64,000 nt of DNA from Metopolophium dirhodum. Taxonomy: Eukaryota; Arthropoda; Insecta; Hemiptera; Aphididae. A program made the position numbers and the translations under genes. This document shows positions 24,117-34,529 of the stretch, piece after piece; the stretch's first letter is position 1; each line of letters opens with the position of its first letter. The stretch lies in NCBI RefSeq assembly GCF_019925205.1, contig NC_083560.1:54854270-54918269 (forward strand). Direction: 5' to 3'. Under the pieces are notes generated by a model, which did not search any database, had not been told where the DNA came from, and worked only from the letters and a program-made list of their open reading frames with translations.

Positions 24117-24718
24117 TCAGTGTGGCATGTGCGTCCGTTTGTGAACCGTCAAACTGTTACTAGTACTGAACGATTTATAACAAACATCACATTCGTATGG
24201 TTTTTCGCCAGTGTGCGTGCGTCGATGGACTGACAAATGGTTACTTTGGCTGAACGACTTGTCACATAAATCGCACATGTAAGGTTTTTCACCAGTGTGC
24301 GTGCGACGATGAATCGTCAAAGTACTACTTACATTGAACGCCTTGTCGCACACATCGCATACGTACGGTTTTTCACCAGTGTGCGTGCGTCGGTGTTTCG
24401 ACAAATCGCCATTTTCACTGAACGACTTGTCACATACATCGCACGCATACGGTTTTTCACCAGTGTGTGTGCGACAATGTTTCGCCAAAGTGCTACTTAT
24501 ATTGAAAGACTTGTCACATATATCACACACGTACGGGTTTTCACCAGTGTGTGTGCGATGATGATTCGTCAAAGTACTACTTACATTAAACGCCTTGTCG
24601 CACACATCGCATACGTACGGTTTTTCACCAGTGTGTGTGCGTCAGTGTTTCGACAAATCGCCATTTTCACTGAACGACTTGTCACATACATCGCACGCAT
24701 ACGGTTTTTCACCAGTGT
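24117..24718 (-). pseudogene. C2H2 zinc-finger gene fragment, seven tandem fingers, interrupted by a stop
   Basis: The minus strand encodes seven 28-residue C2H2 fingers with classical TGEKPY linkers and C-x2-C-x12-H-x3-H spacing, expected to bind DNA in the nucleus. The frame ends with '...RTHMPH' and a stop at 24117-24119. AATAAA lies shortly downstream (minus sense), near 24068. The first finger carries an in-frame TGA (24642-24644) exactly where the related fourth finger has CGA (Arg), a CpG transition. Fingers 1-2 are near-copies of fingers 4-5, so a three-finger (252-base) block has duplicated recently. Upstream of 24718 homology stops abruptly and no Met codon starts the frame; the first in-frame ATG is in finger 6. 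I therefore read it as a 5'-truncated pseudogene, though a last exon of a spliced gene cannot be ruled out. Confidence 0.75.
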
Positions 24719-24984
24719 CTTTTTTATATTGTAAGTATCTATTGATTATAATAAATAACTATAGGGCCCGTGAGACTCGCGTAAAAAGCAGAAAGCGGAA
24801 AGCGTAAAAACAAACTCAACCGTGGTAGATATTGGTTATTGAAACTGAACAGACAAAATGAAAGATCATAAAATGCGCTTGTAATATTTATCACTGTTTG
24901 ATAAGCAGTCAGATCGATTTTCTCTGTTATCAACGTTTCCAACGTTTACCACTATAGGATTTCCTCTACGTAAAACACACACGA

Positions 24985-25243
24985 TTTTTTTTTTTTTTTA
25001 TTGATTATGAAGCCCGGCAACTATGGCTATTAGCTATTTGTTTTTGTTTGTAGGGGAAAAATTGTAGGTTAGTAAACACGTTTGTTTTGTTTTGGCAGAT
25101 TTTTAAGTGGACCCGTAGGTATATGCCATGTTCAGGTGCGGGATGGCCGCACTTCTCTCCGGACACTGTGACTTGCCTGAAGAAAAATGCCACCCACGTC
25201 GGATTCGAACCGACGCCTTAATTCGCTCGGCCACTCCGTCCCC
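24985..25243 (-). mobile_element. tRNA-derived SINE
   Basis: Read on the minus strand, the element begins with a tRNA-like head: a Pol III A-box-like agtggccgagcg followed closely by a B box, ggttcgaatcc (near 25200-25210). A non-tRNA body of about 190 bases follows and ends in an A run (T run at 24985-24999 on the plus strand). A and B boxes are closer than in a real tRNA and no acceptor stem can form, so this is not a functional tRNA. Both flanks carry 'cgatttttt', a plausible target duplication. A second, headless copy is at 37282-37440. Confidence 0.75.
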
Positions 25244-25377
25244 CGATTTTTTCTTTTTTTTATAAGAGTATAAAGTGTAATAACCTCAAAATAAAATAAT
25301 TATGTAAAAAACTCCTATTAATAATTATAATTGAATTGGATGTTAAATTTAATAACCTGTATGATTCTCTACACTTA

Positions 25378-26138
25378 GAAAAGTAGAAGGGCGAAAAGAG
25401 ATTTTAGGAACAAAAGATAAAATTGAATAGCTGAGAGCATCAAGGAAGACAGACATGGAATAATCGGGGGAGTATGATAGAACGGTACGTTTCCAATTGA
25501 AATAGTTGAAGAATTTAGTGATCTGTATGTAATCTGATTTGCTAAAGTTATAAAATTATTTTAGGGGAGCAGATTGAGGAGCATGAATGGGGAGATTTAT
25601 AGAGAGTAAGAGAGGTGAATGATAAGTGTCGGCAGGCACTGCTGTGTCAAGAGCTTGGTTAACAGTTATGGAGCTTAGGTTAGAGAATATGAGATCGAGA
25701 AGAGAGTGGTGAGAATTTAATATGTCGTATGTTGGAAGAATCCGTGGATGGCAAGTCTTTCAGGAATGGAAGTATATTCAGAGATTGTTTGAGTTAGGAA
25801 ACACAGACCATGTGTATCATTTGACCATGAAATAAATGGTAGATTATAATCACCAGTGAGGATAAGACTATGGTTTAGGGTATTTTTGAGCAATGAAATC
25901 AATAGTATTTAGATGAGTAGTATAAAGCTCAGAGGGCGACGAAGGTGATATACAAACAGTAAACACTGCAAATAATAATATTTAAGGAGTTATGAGAGAA
26001 GCGGACAAATAATCGCTCAACACTATTATTAGGTATAATAAGGGAGAAGAAGCCATGTCCTTACGCACAGCTACTAACACACCACCACCGCGATTACAGG
26101 AGCTGGTTTTGTGGAGACCTGTCACATCTAAATATATT
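25378..26138 (-). mobile_element. LINE relic: endonuclease domain, distal part (interrupted by copia)
   Basis: The minus strand encodes pieces of an exonuclease/endonuclease/phosphatase (EEP) domain: 'RGGGVLVAVRKDMASS' near 26080, then 'LILTGDYNLPFISWSND' (near 25830) containing the GDxN catalytic signature, then 'DTAVPADTYHSPLLL' (near 25640). The pieces lie in different frames with internal stops, so it is dead. Its proximal part lies beyond the copia element, at 30862-31260. No reverse transcriptase follows, so the 3' half was lost. Confidence 0.75.
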
Positions 26139-26143
26139 GTAAT

Positions 26144-26415
26144 TGTTGGAATTATAAACAAAACACCCTATATAATGTAGTGTATAAGTAATATATTCAC
26201 ACTGTAGTTCATCAGACGCTGACTATACATTTTTATATACTACAGCATATTATATGTCCTGCGTAGTGTAGCCGGGTATACATAGTTAGTCGTTGATTTA
26301 TATTACGCCTCGTAACACTATTGTACATCGTATCATTATACTTATTATTATATTATATATATCCGATTATATTATTATTTACCTTTTAACTTCTGTATAT
26401 CTGTGTACTTCAACA
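26144..26415 (+). repeat. 5' LTR of the copia element
   Basis: 272 bp, starting tgttggaatt and ending cttcaaca. It is base-for-base the same as 30590-30861 by eye. It should contain the element promoter; a TATATAA string lies at 26169-26175 near its 5' edge, and whether this is the true TATA box is unknown. Confidence 0.95.
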
Positions 26416-26429
26416 GGTTATGGGCCCAG
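26416..26429 (+). other. Primer binding site (initiator tRNA-Met half-tRNA type)
   Basis: ggttatgggcccag directly follows the 5' LTR. It is complementary to the anticodon arm (ctgggcccataacc) of eukaryotic initiator tRNA-Met rather than to a tRNA 3' end, as known for Drosophila copia, which is primed by a half-tRNA. Confidence 0.88.
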
Positions 26430-26604
26430 AGTAAGGTCTTTATAATAAAGTCGTGAATAATTAGTAAAATAATAATTGATTAACGAATTGCGTGTTTTTT
26501 GTGTACAGACAGTGTACAGCAATAATAATTCGCGAAGTAAGTGCAGTGTAGTGTGCGTGCGTTTCTTAGTGTGCAGATAGTGTACATCTACGTTTTGTTT
26601 AAAT

Positions 26605-29600
26605 ATGGAGAACGAACAATATAAAATCAACAAACTCAAAGATGCATCAAATTGGGACATGTGGAAATTTCAAATTAAGGTTATCATGAATGCAGCTGAA
26701 ATATTTGATGTAGTAACAGGAAAATCAAAGAAACCAATTTTAGCAAAAATCGGTAATGAAACTGAAGATGAAGCGAGAAAAAGGCATAGTGTTGATTTTT
26801 CAATATGGAAAAGGGCAGATAATAAGGCTCAAAAATGTATCGTCACTTCGCTAGATGAACAACCTCTACAATACATTATGAACTGTGACACAGCAAATGG
26901 TATGTGGAACAAATTACTTAGTGTGTACGAACAAATGTCGGACACAAGCATAACAATAGTACAACAAAAATTCTATCGTTATACAATGGATCCTAAGGAC
27001 AATATAGCCGGTCATATTTCGAAACTAGAAAATCTAAGTAGACAACTAAAACAATTGGGAGAACCTATCTCAGAATCAATGTTGATTACAAAAATTTTGA
27101 TGACATTACCTGATAGCTATAGGCACTTCTACAGTGCATGGGACTCAATGAATAGTACAAATAGAACGCTAGAACAGTTAACCACTCGATTGATGGTGGA
27201 AGAAACACGACAAGTGCAAGGACAGGAGGTCCGTAACGATGGTGCTGAAAGTATTGCTTTGACTGCAAACAAAGGCAAGTATATTAAAAGTCAAAAATAC
27301 GGGAACAAAAATGATAATACAAAACCAGGAAAATGCAACCACTGTAAAAAACCAGGACACTGGAAAAGGGACTGCAGGATATTCAAAAGGGAACAAGAAG
27401 AAAAGAAATCAACTTCCGGTTTGGCGCTTATTGGTGTACAAAGAAAAATTGAAGAAATCGACGACTCAGACAAATGGTATGTGGACTCAGGTGCGAGCGA
27501 CCACATGACAAATCGGAAAGAGTGGTTCGTCGATTATAAAAATTTTGATGTGCATTCGCCTGTACGTATTGGAGATGGTAAGCACATTATGGCAGTCGGA
27601 AAAGGTAACATAAATATTCATACTTATGTTAACAATAAGTGGATAAAAGGCTACTTAAAAAATGTTTTATATGTACCTGATATAAAAGTAAATTTATTTT
27701 CTTGTGGGGCATGCCTTGATAAAGGAATTACAATGGTGACAGACAGTAAAGGTTGTACATTTAAAATGGATAATCGTGTAATTGCAGTCGGTGTTCGTGA
27801 GAATAAATTGTTTTCAATGCTAATCAAAACAGATATTTCACAGGAAATTGGACACTGTGCTAACGTTGCAGTTAAGAAATTAACATTAGAACACTGGCAC
27901 AAAATACTATGTCATCAGAATGTCAAACATGTTCGTGAGTATTTAAAACACAATCAAATACAATTTACAGATATACAAGGACAGTTATTCTGTGAACCAT
28001 GCATCTATGGCAAACAGCATAAGGAGACGTTCACTCAGAGCGAAACAATAACTATTGAACCAGGGCAAATAATACACAGCGACGTATGTGGACCCATGGA
28101 AGAGAATTCATTAGGAGGTAAAAGATATTTCATTATTTTTAAAGATGATTATTCTAAATATACTTATGTTTATTTTATGAAACATAAATCTGAGGTTAAA
28201 GAAAAACTTAATTGTTTTCTGAGTATGGTTAAAACTCAAACTAAAAATGTTATTAAAACTATTAGAAGTGACTGTGGATTAGAATATAAGAATTCTGAAG
28301 TTCAATCAATTCTAAATATTTTTGGAATAAAGCATGAAACAAGTGTACCTTATACTCCTGAACAAAATGGAAGAGCTGAACGTTCAATGAGGACTATTTG
28401 TGAGGCAGCCAGAACAATGATATATGCCAAGAATTTTCCAAAATCACTGTGGGCAGAAGCAGTCAATACAGTAGTGTTCTCATTCAATTATACTGGTAAT
28501 TCAGGGAAAGTATGTAAAACTCCATATGAGTTATGGTTTGATAAACTTCCTAAAATAGAAAAGTTTGTAGAATTTGGAATAAATGCATATAGTTTAGTTC
28601 CAAAACAACGACGAAAGAAGTGGGATGCAAAAAGTCGAAAAGGATACTTTGTTGGATATTCAGAAACTTCAAAAGGGTATCGTATTTGGTTTAAAGAAAA
28701 TAACGAGGTGTCACTTAGTAGAGACGTTATTTTCAAGGATGAAAGTGTTGTAAATGACCAACGTGTAGAATGTTCTAATAATTTAAATGATAGTAATAAC
28801 ATTGATGTTCTTAGCTTACACAAAGACGGCTCTTTAGAACACAGCAATACATCAGAAGAAGATGAAGTCATGGAAAATAAATTTGGGTCAATAAGTGTAG
28901 ATGACAATGAAAAACAAGAACATGAACAAGAAAATGGATCAAATGTCAACGTGTACAACTTGCGAGACAGAAGTAATATTAAGAAACCATTACGTTATGA
29001 TAATTCAGCCTTTTTCATAGTCGAATCCGATCCAGTGAATTTCAAGGAAGCTGTGGAGTCACAAAATTCAGAAAAATGGATAGAAGCCATGAACAATGAA
29101 ATGGAATCTCTTGAACAAAACGGAACATGGTCGCTCGTAAGTTTACCTAAGGACAGAACTATTGTAAATTGTGGTTGGCTGTATAAAACAAAATATAATG
29201 TTCATGGACATGTTGATCGATACAAGGCTAGGCTAGTAGCAAAAGGGTATAGTCAAATGTTCGGTATTGATTTTAATGAAACCTTTAGTCCTGTAGTAAA
29301 GTTCGATTCAATTCGGTCTATATTAGCTATATCAGCAGCAGAACAATTACAACTTCGACAATTTGACGTTCAAACAGCCTTTCTATATGGAGATTTGGAC
29401 GAAGAAATTTACATGAGACAACCAGAAGGGTTCAACGATGGTACCGAAATGGTGTGCAGACTTCAACGCAGTTTATATGGCCTAAAGCCACCACGATGTT
29501 GGAACATAAAGTTCAAAACATTTCTTCTTAACTTTAATCTATTAGAAACAAAAGCAGATCCCTGTGTTTTTGTTAATAGAGAAAATAACAAAGTATTAAT

Positions 29601-30567
29601 CGTCGCTATATTTGTTGATGATGGTCTAGTTGCAGCTACATCGAGTCAAGATGTACATGCATTAATTGAATATTTGAGACAACATTTCAATATTACCGAA
29701 GGAGAATTGAATCAATTTTTAGGTACAGAAATTGAGCGAAAATCTGATGGATCAATTGTAATGCACCAAGGGTTGTATTGTAAAAGAGTATTGGAGAAGT
29801 TCAATATGACTGAAGCAAAATCAGTTCAAATACCAGCAGACCCTCAACATTCATTAGATGACAAGCAACAAAATACTAATTTAACTAGTAAAGTCCCATA
29901 TCGTGAAGCAGTCGGAAGCTTATTATATCTCAGTCAGATTACAAGACCGGACATAACTTTTTCAGTAAATCTAGTTAGTAGATACATCGAGGATCCAAAG
30001 GAACAACACTGGACAGCAGTGAAACGAATTTTAAAATATTTAAAGGGAACTATTAATTTTGGATTGGTATTTAGTTCTAGACAAAAACTCATGTTAAAAG
30101 GATACAGTGATGCTGACTATGCAGGTGACTTGGATACAAGAAGATCAACATCAGGGTCAGTATTTACATTAGGATCTGGAAGTATAGCATGGAGTTCACG
30201 TCGTCAACAGTGTGTTAGCCTTAGCACAACTGAATCAGAATACATAGCTTTAAGTCAAGCAGTACAAGAATTAACTTGGTTAAAATTGTTTTTAGGTGAA
30301 TTGCTGGACCAGGCAAACACGGTGCCAACAATGTATGGAGACAATCAAAGTGCGATTAAACTCGTAAAAAATCCAGAGTTTCATAGAAGAACGAAGCACA
30401 TAGATGTTCGCTACCACTATATAAGAGAAAAGTTCAATGAGGGATTGTTTTCATTGGAGTACATATCCAGCAAGGAGCAGATTGCGGACATTATGACAAA
30501 ACCAACTCCGCGAACGCGGTTCAATGAGCTAAGGGAGATGTTAGGAGTTATAAATATTGATGTATAA
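26605..30567 (+). CDS. Copia gag-pol polyprotein
   Basis: One uninterrupted 1320-codon frame, the usual copia arrangement. Domains in order: gag of the DUF4219/UBN2 type (about 1-235); CCHC zinc knuckle CNHCKKPGHWKRDC (about 243-256); aspartic protease DSGASDH with Asp294; GAG-pre-integrase and His/Cys zinc region (about 420-475, 'WHKILCHQNVKH' to 'CEPCIYGK'); integrase core with Asp493, Asp556 and Glu592 (35 residues between the last two, as in D,D-35-E); reverse transcriptase (about 850-1090) with FVDDG at 1003-1007 as the active-site box; RNase H with 'SDADYAGD' (Asp1169) and 'TTESEYIAL'. The start is the first ATG after the primer site. The RT motif that normally reads LYGLKQ(A/S)PR is LYGLKPPR here, one residue short, and might lower activity. 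Otherwise it looks intact. Confidence 0.96.
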   Translation: MENEQYKINKLKDASNWDMWKFQIKVIMNAAEIFDVVTGKSKKPILAKIGNETEDEARKRHSVDFSIWKRADNKAQKCIVTSLDEQPLQYIMNCDTANGMWNKLLSVYEQMSDTSITIVQQKFYRYTMDPKDNIAGHISKLENLSRQLKQLGEPISESMLITKILMTLPDSYRHFYSAWDSMNSTNRTLEQLTTRLMVEETRQVQGQEVRNDGAESIALTANKGKYIKSQKYGNKNDNTKPGKCNHCKKPGHWKRDCRIFKREQEEKKSTSGLALIGVQRKIEEIDDSDKWYVDSGASDHMTNRKEWFVDYKNFDVHSPVRIGDGKHIMAVGKGNINIHTYVNNKWIKGYLKNVLYVPDIKVNLFSCGACLDKGITMVTDSKGCTFKMDNRVIAVGVRENKLFSMLIKTDISQEIGHCANVAVKKLTLEHWHKILCHQNVKHVREYLKHNQIQFTDIQGQLFCEPCIYGKQHKETFTQSETITIEPGQIIHSDVCGPMEENSLGGKRYFIIFKDDYSKYTYVYFMKHKSEVKEKLNCFLSMVKTQTKNVIKTIRSDCGLEYKNSEVQSILNIFGIKHETSVPYTPEQNGRAERSMRTICEAARTMIYAKNFPKSLWAEAVNTVVFSFNYTGNSGKVCKTPYELWFDKLPKIEKFVEFGINAYSLVPKQRRKKWDAKSRKGYFVGYSETSKGYRIWFKENNEVSLSRDVIFKDESVVNDQRVECSNNLNDSNNIDVLSLHKDGSLEHSNTSEEDEVMENKFGSISVDDNEKQEHEQENGSNVNVYNLRDRSNIKKPLRYDNSAFFIVESDPVNFKEAVESQNSEKWIEAMNNEMESLEQNGTWSLVSLPKDRTIVNCGWLYKTKYNVHGHVDRYKARLVAKGYSQMFGIDFNETFSPVVKFDSIRSILAISAAEQLQLRQFDVQTAFLYGDLDEEIYMRQPEGFNDGTEMVCRLQRSLYGLKPPRCWNIKFKTFLLNFNLLETKADPCVFVNRENNKVLIVAIFVDDGLVAATSSQDVHALIEYLRQHFNITEGELNQFLGTEIERKSDGSIVMHQGLYCKRVLEKFNMTEAKSVQIPADPQHSLDDKQQNTNLTSKVPYREAVGSLLYLSQITRPDITFSVNLVSRYIEDPKEQHWTAVKRILKYLKGTINFGLVFSSRQKLMLKGYSDADYAGDLDTRRSTSGSVFTLGSGSIAWSSRRQQCVSLSTTESEYIALSQAVQELTWLKLFLGELLDQANTVPTMYGDNQSAIKLVKNPEFHRRTKHIDVRYHYIREKFNEGLFSLEYISSKEQIADIMTKPTPRTRFNELREMLGVINIDV

Positions 30568-30580
30568 GGGTATATTGTTT

Positions 30581-30589
30581 AAGGGAAAG
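30581..30589 (+). other. Polypurine tract of the copia element
   Basis: aagggaaag lies immediately upstream of the 3' LTR, where plus-strand DNA synthesis is primed. Confidence 0.85.
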
Positions 30590-30861
30590 TGTTGGAATTA
30601 TAAACAAAACACCCTATATAATGTAGTGTATAAGTAATATATTCACACTGTAGTTCATCAGACGCTGACTATACATTTTTATATACTACAGCATATTATA
30701 TGTCCTGCGTAGTGTAGCCGGGTATACATAGTTAGTCGTTGATTTATATTACGCCTCGTAACACTATTGTACATCGTATCATTATACTTATTATTATATT
30801 ATATATATCCGATTATATTATTATTTACCTTTTAACTTCTGTATATCTGTGTACTTCAACA
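30590..30861 (+). repeat. 3' LTR of the copia element
   Basis: 272 bp, matching the 5' LTR throughout at a constant offset of 4446 bases, and followed by the target duplication GTAAT. Confidence 0.95.
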
Positions 30862-31260
30862 GTAATTATTGAGACCAAGCTCAGAAGAGTGAAAACTATT
30901 AGTGAGCCAAGTTTACGTAAGGGCAATAACGACATATATACGTATGGGACAATTGATGGATTTGATGTGTTTGACTCTAGAGCTAGAATCTTAGATTCTA
31001 GGAGGTCGACTTTAGTACGGAGCTTAGAAATTTCGAGTGAGAGAGAATCAAATCGCGAAGTATGAGGGTTGATATTCGTTTTGAGATCAGTACCTAAGGA
31101 TTTGTGGCCAGCCAATAATTTATCTTGAGAGGATTGGATACGCTCAATAGCTTTTAAGATGTCATCATTTTAAGTGCATTTCTTAGAAGCAGTGGAAGTT
31201 GTTGAAAGCAAATAGGTAATGACTGGTGAAGGCTTGGACATAGTCTGAAGTAGATAAATA
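30862..31260 (-). mobile_element. LINE relic: ORF1 start and endonuclease fragment, proximal part
   Basis: Minus-strand sequence starts near 31240 with an ATG and 'MSKPSPVITYLLSTTSTASK'. An in-frame stop follows, then a heptad-rich coiled-coil-like stretch ('SLSLEISKLRTKVDLLESK') typical of LINE ORF1 proteins. It then passes, in another frame, into an EEP endonuclease piece ('VVIALT' then 'TWLTNSFHSSELGLNN' after one stop). The copia insertion falls directly after this, and the endonuclease resumes at 26138 downward. ORF1 jumps straight to endonuclease, so a large internal part was lost before or after insertion. Confidence 0.7.
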
Positions 31261-31435
31261 GAAGTAGAAAAAGAATGAAGAGTTTTTGTTGAGTGGCAAC
31301 TGGCGTGCACTATGACACGCTGGATAATAGATGTTTCGGCGCGCACACAGTATATACGACGAGACCATGCATAATATTATATATTATTATTATTATTATA
31401 TTATTATCATATTATGACAATTAAGTAACTTTGTA

Positions 31436-31580
31436 TTAAAAAACAACTATAATTACAAACCTAAAATTTTAATAGTGCTACGATAATAATATGTAAACAA
31501 TATTTATCCTATTTTAATATGGACCTTGGGTCAGAAGTGTGCCATGTGCTTCCACTTGTGTACTGTCAAATAGTTCATCT
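31436..31580 (-). pseudogene. Zinc-finger gene relic (3' end only)
   Basis: The 3' flank and last-finger remnant resemble the pseudogene at 53720-54475: both carry tttatcctattttaatatgg followed by a 'cttgggtca' string and a degenerate minus-strand finger end (gtgccatgtgcttccacttg). The remnant ends near 31580, so only the tail of a paralogue remains. Confidence 0.55.
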
Positions 31581-32229
31581 GAATTCCAACAAAATGTATT
31601 TTTCATACTATCTTTTTATCATCAACATTTCCCGATATAATAACTGCAGTTTTCTCTAAAAATTTTAATATTCTACAATTATTTTTTAAATTGTCTGGGG
31701 TCCAAGACATATATTGTTTAGTTCCGAAATTGTTAGGCATTCTAGACAGATTCTGGCAGGTACAGAAGTAAATACATTTAACTTTATATTCATTATACGT
31801 ACGGTTATATTTTTGTTCACATAAGGATGTACGGGAAAATTGTTCCTGTAGAAATTTAAATAATATTTATCCATAGGGGCTAGGTTTTTAAATTGTAATA
31901 ACTGCACTAAATCTCATTAATTTCAACACATTCCTCCTCCCCCTGAACAAATCTGTCTTATTATAATATTACGTGGCATAGTATAAATCGATAGTATCCT
32001 AAAATTACAGCATGCATACATCGCTTATGTTGTTAATAAATTATATTTCCTAATTAAAAAAGTACCACACATAATTAAGTGATGATTTTTCAAAACGTAC
32101 CAACTAATTCTACTACACATTTTTTTTTAGTTATAACGATTTTCTATTTTAAATAACTTAGAAATAGTAGAAACATTCTAAAAAAATTAAAATAATTGAT
32201 AAATAAATACACTTATTTAGGATAATTAT
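31581..32229. other. Intergenic DNA, no supported gene
   Basis: AT-rich. A 73-codon minus frame (31686-31907) has no recognisable domain. Confidence 0.4.
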
Positions 32230-33482
32230 GAATGTTAAATATCGTAGTTCATAATATAGTTCATATCTAAGTGATAGACATCAAATAGTCAAAATTAATG
32301 ATAAACTAAGTCAATCTTGGTCAGTCAAGCATGGTGCACCACAGGGAACAGTCTAGGGTCCGATATTTTTTATTCTTTATATTAATAGTTTACTAAATAT
32401 TAACACAGAAGCTGAGATTATGTGTTTTGCTGATGACACAGTTATTCATATCCATGATAAAAATATAAAAGAACTATATATTAAAGCAAATGTTATTTTT
32501 AATACTATTAAATCATGGTTTAATAACAATCTTTTTGAGCTGAATCTAAATAAAACCAAAAAAAATTGTTTTTAGTGTAATTAATATTGATATTCAGAAC
32601 AATTTAAAAATCTGTGAACATTCATCACTGTGCCTAGCGAATATGATCCAAAACTGTGCATGTGTATGTATAGAAAACGTTAAATGTATAAAATATCTAG
32701 AATTGTATATTGATTCGCGTTTAAAATGGAAAAATCACATTGGACATTTAATATCATTAAGTCGTAAATTCTTTTATATTTTTCGTAATCTTAGATCTAT
32801 ACTCGATAAAATACAATTAAGAATAATTTATATCTCACTCGTTCAATTAGTTATTACGTATGGTATTGAGTGTTGGGGTTGTGCTTATGATACTCATTTA
32901 AATAAATTAAAAACAACTATGAATAAACTAATAACATTTATATTAAAGTTGCATAGCTACACAAGTACTGATACTATATATAAGGAAATAAATGTATTTA
33001 ATTTTGATAAGCTGTTTAAAAAAAGCATAATGTGAATACTAGATTTGAGAAAAATATAAATATAAATATTCCTAGATGTTATAAATCTTTTGGCTTCAAA
33101 AGCACATTAAATACTACTATTACTCTTTGTAAAGACTTAAAAATTAATATTAATATATTCAATAATTGTAATGATTTTAAATATACCATATTAACACTAC
33201 TCTAAGTTCTAATGTATAATTATTAAATCCATGCATTGTTTTCATTTATTATAATTAAATAACTATTTTTTCTCTCTTTCTCTCTCAAATTAACCTATTC
33301 TTTTCTGTTTTAGTCTATTTATAATTAAGTTTAATATTTAAATTTCTATATTAAGAACTCATCACCTTCAACACAAGCACAGCTTATAGAAGGTGAGCAG
33401 ACGATACCTATTATAATTATATTTTCAAGGGTATTAATTGTTTTGTTTGAAAATAAATTCTAATTCTAATTCTAATTCTAAT
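32230..33482 (+). mobile_element. 5'-truncated LINE (reverse transcriptase to 3' end) with (TAATTC)n tail
   Basis: Plus-strand frames encode a non-LTR reverse transcriptase of the jockey/I group: 'YLSDRHQIVKIND', 'VKHGAPQGTV' then a stop, 'GPIFFILYINSLL', the catalytic 'CFADDTVIHIHD', 'LFELNLNKTKK', and after a frameshift 'LELYIDSRLKWKNHIGHL' and 'YGIECWGCAYDTHL'. Lesions: a TAG near 32354 where relatives have Leu; one extra A in the run near 32565, which shifts frame; and another shift near 33030, after which coding continues to a stop near 33204. The 3' end carries about four tandem taattc units (33456-33481), a simple-repeat tail as used by I-type elements. Endonuclease and ORF1 are missing. 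Confidence 0.85.
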
Positions 33483-34529
33483 AATTTAAATTACTGAATT
33501 GTATCATAAGTCATAACATCCCATTTCCAAAAATATAACATCATGGTGAGTTTAATGGATATTATAATTAATTTAGCGTTCTATACTTATATTTTCCTTG
33601 TTCTATAAATAAACTATTTGTACTGAATAATGTACATATGTACAACATAAATATACCTAAATATAGCACACGGGTATCAAAAAATATTGTGTAAAGACAC
33701 TAGAATTAAAATTAAAAAATCTCCGTTTTAAGGCTCTTAAAATTTGTTGAAAATGCATTTAATAATGAATATCTAGCATGTGTAGATGTTTTTAATTATA
33801 TTTAACACATATTTTTCTGAAATGCCTAAAAGGCAGACCAAATAATATTTTACTCCAGTGAAATATAGACGTGATCTTTCAATGTCACCTACCTCAAGTA
33901 TAGGCACAAAACATATTAAACTTATTAGAAGTATTTAAGTATATCTCCAAACCTGCAGCTCAGACGCAGTTCTTAGCAACCTACGCATTTGTTATAAAAC
34001 CATCGTGTGCAATGTGTAAAGGATTCGGACTTGTTTTTCTTTCTACTCACTCAATGTGAGAACTAATTGTGTTGCTGTGCGCGTGCAAGAGATTTACGGT
34101 GATAATGTTTGTATGTATGTGTTTGTGTCTATGACCCTGTAACTGATATTACACTGAAGATGTGAGAAATTAAATATAAGGCCAATTTTATATTAAAATG
34201 TTTACTGCAAAAAACAAAAAATTCTAATACTTATATATGATTGACAATTATTTATAATGTATTATTATTTACGCAATTTAAATATTATTCAATATGTATT
34301 TTAAAAGATTTCAATTTAAAAATGATTATACTTCAATAGTTAATTGAAGGGTTACAAAATTGTATTTAAAGGCGTTATGTACTGCGGAATAAAATTTTTA
34401 AATTATTTTGTTAAAAGCGACTGGGTAAACCTACCTATACTGATTAAATGAATGAAGTCAAAATTTCTTACATATTATGAGTAGATTATGCACAATTATT
34501 ATCCATTATTACTGTTTACCTAAACTTTG
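33483..34529. other. Intergenic DNA, no supported gene
   Basis: AT-rich, with a slightly GC-richer patch near 33950-34140. No domain-bearing frame and no convincing splice sites. Confidence 0.4.

Larger units (their letters stand above)
26144..30861 (+). mobile_element. Complete Ty1/copia LTR retrotransposon (4718 bp)
   Basis: It has two LTRs (TG...CA), a primer binding site, a single gag-pol frame, a polypurine tract, and a 5-bp target duplication GTAAT (26139-26143 and 30862-30866). The LTRs appear identical over all 272 bases, so the insertion is recent. It sits inside the endonuclease region of an older, opposite-strand LINE relic. Domain order protease-integrase-RT-RNase H places it in Ty1/copia. 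Confidence 0.96.

Noticed and set aside
24297..24807. Plus-strand frames of 70-145 codons with repeated 'FFTSV' or 'GFSPVCVR' strings
   Set aside because: They are the reverse complement of the zinc-finger linkers on the minus strand.
25185..25243. Possible tRNA gene on the minus strand (A and B box present)
   Set aside because: The boxes are too close together, no acceptor or anticodon stem can form, and a SINE body with an A tail follows.
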